Source: Solenopsis invicta
Lineage: Eukaryota > Arthropoda > Insecta > Hymenoptera > Formicidae
Assembly: GCF_016802725.1 (NCBI RefSeq)
Contig: NC_052678.1
Span: forward strand, 7,432,001-7,496,000
Reading direction: 5' to 3'
DNA length: 64,000 nt
Positions 23,613-35,100 of the stretch are shown piece by piece. A program made the position numbers and the translations under genes. The notes beneath the pieces were generated by a model. The model saw nothing but the letters and a program-made list of their open reading frames with translations, was not told where the DNA came from and ran no database searches. Numbering within the stretch: position 1 is the first letter of the stretch; each line of letters starts with the position of its first letter.

Positions 23613-25694
23613 ATGAATTTCGAGGAGGTTGTTAGTGAGAACACTAACAGCAGTGACTCACAGTTTTGGGAAGCCATCGGGATCTGGATGAGAAACCCTC
23701 ACGTTGTTAATCGTCGGATCCTGGCATCCCAGGAGCTGTTTACAGTTCCTATCAGCTGCAACATTTTGGATATTTTCAAGTGCATTGGAAAGCTGCAGAT
23801 TCAACCTGATTATTTTGAATGCGAGTCATCTTCGGGAGATGCAAAATATTTATTAGACACCCTAGGTATCACGGAGTATCGCCAATCGGTTCAATGTACA
23901 GATCTAATTGAGACAGTGAATGATGACAAGACTTATCTGTACGTGAGAAAACTATTGCCTCGCAATACGCAAATATTTTCACCCACACTAGAATTCGTGC
24001 TTATTAATAAAAACTTGGCTAGCGTTACTAGCTTCCACAAACCAATTATCCTGGACAAACTGTCTCTAGGTCCGAATATAGTCTATAGGATACAGCATCG
24101 CGAGTATGTTTCCATGTGTATAAAAGTATGCAAATCGGACGACGGTAACTACAACAGGAGCTGCGATTGGCTCAAATCCAAGTTTTTCCCACGGCTGATG
24201 AAGTGGATGGACAGCAAGAATGATAGCGCTGGTCCGAGAATCAGTTCCCTTAGTCTCATCTCCGTTGAGAAGTACACCTTACTGTACAATCAGCTGAAAG
24301 AGAAATATGGCGTAAAGATGGTGAACGTGTGGCCGGAGAACACCGACCCGGCGAAATTCGTCTACGAGGATGTCGCGATCGCGACTTACCTGTTGTTGCT
24401 ATGGGAAAAGGAGAGGAAGGAAAAAGGGATCCAAGAGCTGCAGTCCTTCGTCGATCTCGGCTGCGGAAACGGTCTTCTAGTCTACATATTGTCTAGCGAA
24501 GGTCACAAAGGGATGGGAATTGATTTGCGCAGGAGGAAGATCTGGGACCTGTTCCCAGAAAGCACTCGTTTACAAGTGTGTGAAAATTTTGCTATAATCA
24601 TTATCTACATTCCAAAATTATCATAATTAAGTCCACTATATTGCTCTTTCTTTCGTTTACAATTTGTTGTAATTTTATGGGCAATCTTTTTATTTCATGT
24701 ATATTAGAGAAAATTTGATAAGCATAAAAAATTTGTTAACAAATATTTAACATACTGATATTCTTTTAATTGTGTAAATGTAATTTCGTCTTATTTTAAT
24801 AATCATATGATATTGTAGGTCAGCACGATCGTTCCATCCTCGGATACGGTCTTTCCCGACGTGGACTGGATCATAGGGAATCACTCGGACGAGCTGACCC
24901 CGTGGATTCCCGTGATTGCCGCACGCAGTTCCTACGAGTGCCGGTTCTTTCTGCTGCCGTGTTGTGCCTATGAATTCGATGGTAGCAAGTATCGGCGGTA
25001 CAACGCTGCCGAGAGCCAGTACTCGGAGTACATGTCCTATGTTAGAAGCGTATGCGAGGGTTGCGGTTTCTTCACGTTAATGGATAGACTGCGAATCCCG
25101 TCGACCAAGCGAATCTGTTTCATCGGATGGAAAAGGACTTACGCGAGGGAGAAAACCGCGGCACTGGACGCTGATATTCAGAGAATCATAAACGCGAGGT
25201 CGCAGGTAGAGAGCGGAAAGAGCGAAGCAAAGGACGGCGATCTGTGGTCGGCGAGTTTCAAACCGAGGGACTCGACGGAACGAACGCGAAACTGTACGAA
25301 GTTGGATAAGGAATTGATCCTCGAGATAGTCAATGTGGTTGCGGCGCATCTTCTCCGCGTGATTCGCACGATACCATTGGAGCGGAGACCCGGTGAAACG
25401 TGGAACGCCGGCGGACAGATCGACATCGGCGAAGTGGCAAAGCTGATCGCGCCCGAAAAGCTGCGGCAACTGCGAAATGAATGCGGCGGCCTGCAAACTT
25501 TACTGAAGAATCACAGTCACATCTTTTGCGTCGCTCAAGGAAAAGTGCAGTTTCGAATTCCCGGTACCATTGACAAGAGGAAGAGAAGGAGAAAAGCTGG
25601 CGCACCTTTGAGGAAGGTGAAGCCTTGCTGGTTTCACAAAAATCATCCCGACGGATGTCCCGTTCTCGAAAACGATTGCGATTTCCAGCACTGA
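23613..25694 (+). CDS. TRMT44: tRNA (uracil-2'-O-)-methyltransferase, TRM44 homologue
   Basis: TRM44 adds the 2'-O-methyl group at uridine 44 of tRNA-Ser in yeast. Two exons, 23613-24575 and 24819-25694, give 612 residues. The SAM-binding glycine motif FVDLGCGNGLLV is at residues 279-290, with GMGIDLRRRKIWD following it as the second Rossmann strand. After the intron, DWIIGNHSDELTPWIPVIAA and FFLLPCCAYEFDG are typical of the family. The C-terminus holds a CCCH-type zinc finger beginning KPCWFHK, with Cys/Cys/Cys/His spacing 9-6-3 and its final His at the protein end. The ATG at 23613 is the first in frame. It sits just downstream of LYRM9 and converges on ZNF236. Confidence 0.92.
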
Positions 25695-25777
25695 ATTATC
25701 TTTGTTCTTTGTTGTTCTATGTTGCAAAATTTTATATACTTGTCTATGCTAAGTTAAACGTATATATAACAGTGCGT

Positions 25778-25792
25778 TTTATTTTAAATAAA
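25778..25792. terminator. Overlapping convergent polyadenylation signals
   Basis: AATAAA at 25787-25792 is about 95 bp past the TRMT44 stop on the plus strand. TTTATT at 25778-25783 reads AATAAA on the minus strand, about 360 bp past the ZNF236 stop. The two signals are four bases apart inside the near-palindrome TTTATTTTAAATAAA, so the two convergent transcripts may end in the same spot or overlap. Confidence 0.5.
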
Positions 25793-26141
25793 AGAAAATA
25801 AAAATCAGTTGAATATGTTCTTGCTTAAATAAAAAAAAATTCTCATGCAACAATTTCATATATGTAGCTAAGCGATATAAAATATAACGATAAACGAACG
25901 GTATTAAATTATGTCTCGAGTACAATATATTGTTATAGTATTAACGAAACGCAAAAAATTCATCACAGCTTTGATCATTTGCTTAATGTTCGAAATTGTT
26001 TTTCTTTACATTTGTTCGCCACTTGAAAGCGTAGTATTAATTCATTTGCGGCACTTTTAATTAGTACGTTACATTATACACCTACGAGCGATTTGCTCGA
26101 ATCACAGGGTTGATCTTCTCATCAAATCTTTCAAAGGATGT

Positions 26142-29100
26142 TTACTTGAGAAAATCTACAACTAGTATATCATCCAGATTTAGTAACTTGGTATCACTGC
26201 TTTGATTGTCCTGCAGAAGCGCGCCCAGCATCTGTTGGCCACTCTTCAGCTTCTTCACGTCGAGCATGACCAGTTGGTGGACACGTTTCAGATGCGTTTG
26301 TAGGTTGCACTTCTGCGTGAACAGGTGCTTGCAGTGTGGGCAAGAGTACGGCCGGTCGCCGGTGTGGTGCTTTTGGTGCAGATGCAGCGTAAACCTCTGC
26401 GCGAATGATTTGCCGCATTGTTCACACTTGTACGGCCGTTCCCCTGTATGAATGCGCTTGTGTCGTTCCAATTGATAGGGTTTCATAAACGTTTTGCCGC
26501 ACACATCACACTCCTTTCTTGAAGGCTGCGAAGCTTTTGACGTTGTTGTTGATGTCGTCATTGTCGTTTGATTGCTCGTCCTCATTTCAGACATGCTAAC
26601 GCTGCTTGTATCTTGAGTCTGCATCTGTACCAGGGGCACAGGAGGCATACAATCATTCATCTGAATTATTGTCGCATTGCTCATGTCCGCGGTAGTTGTC
26701 TCCGTCGGTACCTGGCTGGTTATCACCACATGATTGGTATTGCCCAAGTTGCAAGCCTCCTGAAAAGGATCTGGATTGATCAACTCGATCACGTTAGTTG
26801 GCATTCCGGCACTGGTGGCATCGTTTGTCGCTGGCTGTGTCAACAAGGTGTCATCCGTTTGAATGGTGACGAGACCGTTCGCCAACAGGAACTGTAGATT
26901 CGCTACCAGCTCGTTATTCTCGTTCACGGATAATATTGAATTATTGTTAAGAATCGTTGTCGCGTCAGCGTGGTTGCACGCGAGTTGATTCGGCAGGTGA
27001 ACTGTAGTATCGAGATTTACTGTTTGTTCCAATGTGGAATAATCCAGATTCTGCGATGGCACGGTCTCATTGTTGATTAGGGCTGTAGTGGTCGTCGTCG
27101 CTGTCATCGATGCATTGTCCAGAGTACTGCCGATTTTTTCGAGGCTGGCTGCCGCTTCCGCCACTGCAGCAATTTTCGAGTGTTTCGGCTTGCGTTTCGT
27201 GCCACCCTTATGCTCTCTTGCGTGCTTTAACATATGTACCTTCTTGTGACCTGAAGTACGGAATCGAAGATCGCACACGGGACACTTAAACGGTTTTGAA
27301 CCTGAAAGATTTTTTTTATTGTTATGAGCTATTATTTTTCTTCGAGTTAAGATTCACATATTTAACACACTTTGATGCTTAAAAGTTATAATACAAATAT
27401 TCGAACAAAAAAAATTGATTCTTCTTACATTGTAATTATTCGTTAAATTGCGATACGTAAAGTAATCTAAGAAATTTACTCTCACCTGTATGCAATCGCA
27501 TGTGGACTTTCAAACTGCCTTTCGTAGCAAACATGCTGCTGCAAACATGGCAGCAGAATGTCTTCTTGCCCGTGTGAACCTTCATATGCGAATCCAAAGT
27601 GCACTTAACCGCGAAGCTCTTGTTGCAGTGGTCGCACTTGTACGGCCGTTCGCCCGTATGCGTGCGAATGTGCCTGATGAGATCGCTTGGTTTGCGGAAA
27701 GTCTTCGGACAGTACTTGCATTTATTAGTGTACTCTCTTGTCTCTTTCTTCTCCACATTCTCCTGAACAGCATCAAATAATATTACAAGGACATAAGATA
27801 CATTTTAAAATACGAAATTGTACGAATCAGTATAAATATTTGTATACACTTACATTAAAACGATCCATGCTTTTTCTTTCGGCGACTGCGGCCATCAAAA
27901 CCTTCTCGGAAACTGACGGGTTCGGAACTACCTGGACATCTAGCGTTGTTATCGCCGGTAGACCCGAGCTCGAGGAAATAAGAGAACTTTCTTTCTGAGA
28001 GCTGTCCGGTTCCATGGGCAAAACGTTCCAAGTCTCGGTATGCATTTTGTTGTGAACTTTCAATTGCAGTTTGCTGCCCATTATCTTTTGACAGGTCGTA
28101 CATTTCCATCTTCTATGAAAAAAAGAGAAAGAAAAAAAGATTTATGATTTTTTTCTGAAATGTGTTTGAAAGACGATCTGTCGTTGTCGCGTCAATTAAT
28201 TTACTCACTGTTTGTTTGTGTGCATCTTCATATGCCTGCTGAGACCGCCGTTGGTGCAGAATCGCTGGGAACACTCCGAACACTCAAACTCTTTAGCACC
28301 GCGATGAGATTTCAAGTGTTCCTATGATAATTGCGTTAATTTTATCGTGTGATTTAAAAAACAAACAGTTATGATTTTATGTTGCAATGTACGAAAATAT
28401 CTAGGAAATGTTTCTTGTACCTTCAATCTTTCTGTCGTGAAACCTTGATTGCCGCACATGTGACACTGTAATAAAGTGTTACACTCCGATATTTTGACCG
28501 AGCTGTCCATACCGGGAGAAACAAGCGTCTCCGACTGCATTGTAGTTTGGAAATTTTTCCTGTAAGCATCGTACATCTTTTAACTGTTCGATAGTAAAAC
28601 GATTTCATATACGAATTAAACTATCTTACATGAATAAAGAATTTCTTCCGTTGTCGCACGACACAGCGTTACTTTTCTGCGATGCTTTTTCGTGCTCATT
28701 CACGCCATGTATCTCCGATTCATTCGTGGTGTCCGCCTTCGCGATGACTTTCGAATATTTTGGCGGGCATACTTGTGAAAGTCTCACTAATTCAGAGCAA
28801 TTCTCCTTAGGATTTATCACCACTAGATGAGTGTTTCTCGTAATTTGAGAAGCGTCTATATTGCTAACGGTAGTAACTGAAGCAGCTTGTCGCTCCTCTT
28901 GCTCGTTGCTTCCCACGGATCTCGGCAAAATATTGGACATACTCGTGGAATTGCTCGGATTCAGACTGATGTCTAAATCGTTATCCGTCTGAAAAATCGA
29001 TAATTAGTAAAGGTGTACGGGTACCCGAGATTTCGGGTTTGGGTAGGGTTGGAAATTTTTTTCAAGATCGGATCGGGACTCAAAAGTTTGTAAAGTTCAG

Positions 29101-32100
29101 GTATCCGAAAAGTTTTGTAAATTTTGAGTATTTGGATCTAAAGTCAGGTCAAGTAGCGATCAGAAATCTAGATACTTTATACACTGATGTAAGAAAAAAA
29201 TTTACGTAAGGCATTTCGTTTATATTGAATTACTAAATTTGAATACTGCCAATGAAATATTTATTTACAGAACATAAGTATTTACTCAATAAAAAATGAT
29301 AATTAAATTAGTGGTCACTCCTTATACTAAATAAATATATAATTACGTTCGGAAAAAATTTTATTGAGGCAATATTCAAACAAATAATTATTAAAATTTA
29401 GTAATTTTTTGTCACATCAGTGTATAAGGTATTTAGATCTATGACCGCTTCTTGATCCGATTTTAGATCCGAGTACTCAAAATTTACAAAATTTTGGGAT
29501 TTTGTCTCGATTTCGGCTCCCGATTCAATTTTGGGTCCCGACTCGATTTCGGTTACCCGTAAGTTTCGGTCCAAACTTTACAAACTTTCGGGTTTCGGCC
29601 CGATCACAAAAAAAAAATCCCGACCCAACCCGAAGCTCGGATACCCGTAATTTCGGGTACTTGCACACCTCTAATAATTAGTCATGCTTATAAAATGTCA
29701 ACATTTCATTAAAATATACGCTTTTGTAGGCGTAAGTTCTAAAATCATCGCTTTTATGTAGAAAACGCATTCACCTGCAATGAAATCTGGTTCATATCGA
29801 ACGAATCAAATTGCGACATAAATATAGTGTTGCCTGACGATTCCAAAGTCTTGTTATGTTCATATATAATATTGAGCACTGGTTGTTCCCTAGAATTGTC
29901 GAGAGGACTCGCGTTTGTTTCATCCATTTGCCTTGGTAGATTCGCTCCCAGTCCGAGATTCACGCCAATATTAAACAGCTCTTCGATCTCTCGTATACTT
30001 TCCTACAAGATTTTTCGATTTCTCTTATTCATTTTTTTATATTACAACACGTTTATGTATCTCTATAAATATTAAAGTTACCGGCGTAAGAGTTTGATCC
30101 CCTGTGTAATGAGATAACGTAATAGTACCGGTTTCATCGGCGTGCAGAGTTTGCGATGTTCCTAAATTAGTTGTGTCAATAGATAAGTTTTCTGAAACCG
30201 TATAAATGTAAAAGTTATCAAGTTTTCTCTCGTCGATTTCTACATGCTTGAATTTTCTTTTTTATGCAGTCAAATTTCGCTTATAAAATTTATATCTTTT
30301 GAAAAACATACGATTCCCTATCGATGACGTTCCGTTGTCCGACAGAGAAAGAGAAAAGGATTTCTCTTTCTCCGCATTGATATTTTGAAACTGATCGGAG
30401 AAATCCTGTGTAAGATCTGGTGCCATTTGCGGTTGGAATATCATATTCTCGGCCAAAGTGAGGTTCTTCGACAATGTCGAGGTAGGTTCTTTATTTTCAC
30501 TTAAAGGCTGCAGCTCCTTCTGATTCTGCGTCTTTTGTTCCTCCAATTGCTATTCGTACATATGAGACTTTAGAATATTTTTAAATATTTTCTACAGCGT
30601 ACATATTAAATATACCAACCCGTTGTGCAAGCTCATGCTTGTGCCTTTTCATATGTTTCCGACAATTAACATACGTCTTAAATGTTTTTTGGCAATACGG
30701 ACACATATACGGCCTTTTATTGCTATGAGTGACCATGTGCCTTTTCATGCTGCTCTGCGTGGAGAATTTCGTGTCACATAACGAACAACTGTATGGCCTT
30801 GCGTCGTCATGCGTATGTAAGTGAGACTTCAGGACACTGTTTGATGTAAATCTCCTGTAAATCGAGAAATATAAACATTTTGATTGGTGTAAAATATATT
30901 AAAATGTATTAAAATTATAAAATTAAATCAGCAATTAGATTGATCATAAGATTTATACTCGTCTTTTTTGTATAATTTTTTGTATAATTTTTATACTGAA
31001 GTTTTTTCAATCAATCTAATATTAAATTAAAGAGATATCAAATTTCGAACCTGTCGCACTTGGAACACTTATAAGGACGCTCGCCCGTATGCCTACGATA
31101 ATGTTGCTTCAAGTGGCTAACTTTTCTGAACGCCGCGTGACAGACCAAACATTTGTGCGGCCTAGCCACGCCATTGACATTTTCATACAAGTGTTTCTGT
31201 TTTGATTGCACCTGCGCCACGCTGATTTGATTACCGACATCGCTGATGACGAGCGGTTCTTGCAGCACCACTTGCGGCACCAGACTCTCCGCTTCCGGCG
31301 ATATCTTGGGCTTCTCCCGCATGTGACTCTTTATGTGATTCTTCAGGATGGTGCTCGCACTAAATGACTTGTCGCATATGTTACATTTGTGCGGTTTCGT
31401 GTGTAATCTAAATTGAGAAATAGGTTTTTATAAATAAACATCTGGTTACATCTTATGCGCAAAAAATGGAAAGAGTAAAATCAAAATATGTAAATGATAA
31501 AAGAATAAAAAAAATAAATAATTTAGAATAAAAACTAAATGTTTAGAACAAATTTCTAAAAGTGTCTAAAGTTTAAAACAAAACACAGGGCTGCAAACAT
31601 AAAAATAAAAATATACAATATTTATAAAAGAAATAAAATAAAGATACAAATACAAAATTTAAACAGTGAATTATATCATACAAAAACCATTAAAACTTGC
31701 CTCGTATGAGCGGTAAGGCTACTATGACACGCAAAGGTTTTGTCGCAGGAATCGCAAGCGTATTTCTTCACTCCGGTATGAGTTCGCTCGTGCGCTATCA
31801 TTGTCGATTTTAGCGCGAAAGAACGCACACAATACATACACTGAAAAGAGAAAGAATAAATAAGATGGTACCATTTTTTCAAACAAAATAAAAATTTAAT
31901 TACCTTGAAAGGCTTCTCTTGAGTATGTACGCGCAAATGGCGTATCAAGTCCGACGGTTTTTTGAATTCTTTTGGGCAGAACAAACATGCGTACCATCGT
32001 ACGTTTCCTACGCAGCGTTGTTTTATAGTGAGATACTTCCTGTGAACAATTATATTATGTAAATAATTATATTATGTATAACCCTTAAAAAAAAAGTTGA

Positions 32101-35100
32101 TAAACTTGTTTCAATAAACTGATTACTAATCAGTAACTGATTATATTTCGTCAGTTAAATGATAAAATATCATCAGTTACTGATTAGTAATCAGTTTATT
32201 GAAACAAGTTTATCAACTTTTTTTTCAAGGGAATAATACATAAAATCTCGTTAATACATGTTGATATTATTATTTATAATTTTTTAAAACTGCAAATCAC
32301 TTTTTGCTCTATTCTACATTTTTGCGTAAAACGGAGACTATTACCTCGAAGTACCGCCGGCGGTTCTGTCCAATAGCGTGACGTACGACGTTGGCGAATC
32401 ACTTTTCTTCGATTCTGCGGTTTCTGTGAACAAAAGAATATTAAATATTCATTATTCAAAGTTAATAACACTTGTAAAAAATTACATTTGTAGAAAATTT
32501 TATATTTATATTCATATGTAAGATTTATTAACTAATAAATGGTAAATATGTAAAACAATTACCTTTCGAAGAGACCTCGTTTTTGTTCGGCAAACCGCTG
32601 TTTTTCAACGCTTGTTGCAGAATATCATTCTGCTCCGTACTCAGGGTCGTGGTTTTCGTAGAATCTGCGGTATTATTCACAACGGATTCCAAAGATGCCA
32701 ATTGCGATATAACACTGTCGACGGTCGCGCGCATATCAGCATCCGACGAGATATCAAGATTGGCTTCTGACGACTTGGCGGCAGATTCCTAAAGATTCCA
32801 GTTCTTACAACTCCGAATTATTCTCCACAACAAGTATTACACTTACCTCTGAAGAAATGGAATGCATTCGCTTTATATGTCCGTTTAAACTGCCTAGCTT
32901 CTTAAAGATGCAAGAACAGTAGGAGCATGCATACGTGGGCTCACCTTCTGGTGCATTGTGTACTCTAAGTATATGCGCTTTTAGATTCCCTGAAAAATTA
33001 AAGACGATAAAACTCGTAACAAAGACTATGATTCCATTGTACAAATATGAAATTTGAATTGATAAAAAAAATAAAACAAAAATATAAAATAAAATTTTCT
33101 TTTCATAGAAGGCTCTCAACTGTGAAAATTAATAATGTATACGCTTCTCTAAGCTTGATTGATTTACTTTTCAATTGTATTATATATTATCTTAATTAAA
33201 AATTGATTTGGTATATAATATTAATTACGCAAATCTGCCCAAACCTTTCTGACTAAACTTGGCGTTACAGAGATTACATGTATGCGGCCGAATGCCCTTG
33301 TGTTGCCTCGTATGGATTTTTAACGAACTTTTCTGCGTAAATGCTCTGTTGCAGATAGTACACTGCACAAAAAGAAACATACTGTCAAGCTATATTGTTT
33401 AAAGTATTATCAAAGAGTTTCTTTCAGAAAGCATTTACCTTAAAGGGCTTTTCTCCAGTGTGTACTCTGATATGTCGCATTAATTGGCTCGGTTTTTGAA
33501 AAATCTTCAGGCATATGGTGCATTTGTACATTGTTTTATGTTTCGTTCCCCTCTTGGTTTGTTTTACAATCTTCGTCTGTTGCTGTAGAGAAATAAACGC
33601 GATAAGACTCCCGGACACAAAAGCGATCTGTGTTCATTAGAAGCATTGCCAAGGAAAAAAAAAAGAGGAAGCAAAGAAGCTTTCTTTATAGTTTTATGTA
33701 AAACAAAAGAAAAAAGCATGAACTAATGAAGCATTGCCAGTGTTATTGAGCCGCCTATCAAATAACTTAATAAATTCCTCTGTCTTACCCTATAGTGCTC
33801 GCGAATGTGCATTCGGTAGAGTGCAGGTTGCACGAATTGTTTTTTGCATAATTTACATTGTCGCACATCCTCACTCGCCCACTTTTCTCCATGAAGCTTT
33901 AAATGCGCGTCCAATTGAGCCTGTTACAATAAACGTAAAAAGAATTTAAATCTTTACAGAATCTCTACATAATCATAAATTACTTTGCATTATTTCCAGA
34001 ATTGAGTAAGTTAATATTCTTTTTTAACTAAATTTTTTTAACTAAACTTTTTAACTAAGTTAAAGTTAATGGCTTAAAAATTAGTTTAGTTACTATTAAA
34101 ATTATATTAACCTACGTTAAATTAAAAAATCCTAATTTTTTAAAGTTAAAATATTCAAAACAATTAAAATATGCATTATAAATTAAATTTAATATTTTAT
34201 TTGTAAATAAAGTTTATAAAATAACAAGGAAATATTATTTTTTATGTGAAAATGTATTTTTTCTTTTATAATTATTTTCTTTTTTTTACATAATTTTTTT
34301 TTATTTGGGAAAACAATTAATAAGTTAAAGTTCATGTTTTAAAAATAACTAGTTGAAGTTAAAAATTAAATTACTTAAAATTAACTGACAATGAGTTAAG
34401 TTAAAAGATATTAACCTTTTAACTTTTCAAATAATTACTATCTATTCCTATTTATTTCATATAATTCATGTGACTGTATAATAATTTATAGATTACTGGG
34501 AGACTGCAAGTACCTTATAATACTGAGCGCTGATACCAAGCGCGAGATGGAACACGCGCGTGCAGATGTAGAGAAGCGCGAAATTCAGGCAGTCTACGGC
34601 GAACGACATATCGAAAGACGATACTGCGGCTCGGATTATATCGTGTAACATAAAGTAATACGCGCCGGCAGGCAGTGGGTACTTATATGGCAGTGTTTGG
34701 TGTAAAAAGTAGGACGAACACAACGTGGTGACCCACCGAATTATCGCGGCTATCGATCGGTCGTTTCGAAAAAACGTCTTTTTCGCGGTATCAACGCCGG
34801 TAATAAATGAACACAACATCGAACACGAAATTTAACTGTTACTATCGCGTCCGGATAGTAAATAGAATAATACGTATGTCGCGCGCTAAATTCCAACGGG
34901 TCGTGTCAAGCGATAAATCCAGACTCAAAAGTCGCTCGTAGTGTTTTCCAACATCTACCGATAAAGAACATCGAAAAAGAGCAAGTGAACTAAAGATCAG
35001 ACTATTCGTCTTTATAGACTATTAAGATTAATTAGCGCAACTTTGTCGCATTGCGTCCACATGGTAATTGCATTGCATGGTTCGCGACAGCCGGACGACT

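Noticed and set aside
28423..28608. Alternative reading of ZNF236 exon 20 starting at the AAAAG acceptor
   Set aside because: That acceptor puts the exon in a frame that stops early. Using CTTACAG one step later restores the frame and a proper C2H2 finger.
34493..34819. 108-codon minus-strand open frame in the large ZNF236 intron
   Set aside because: It has no recognisable family, no supporting splice sites, and would interrupt a zinc-finger gene. Kept as chance.
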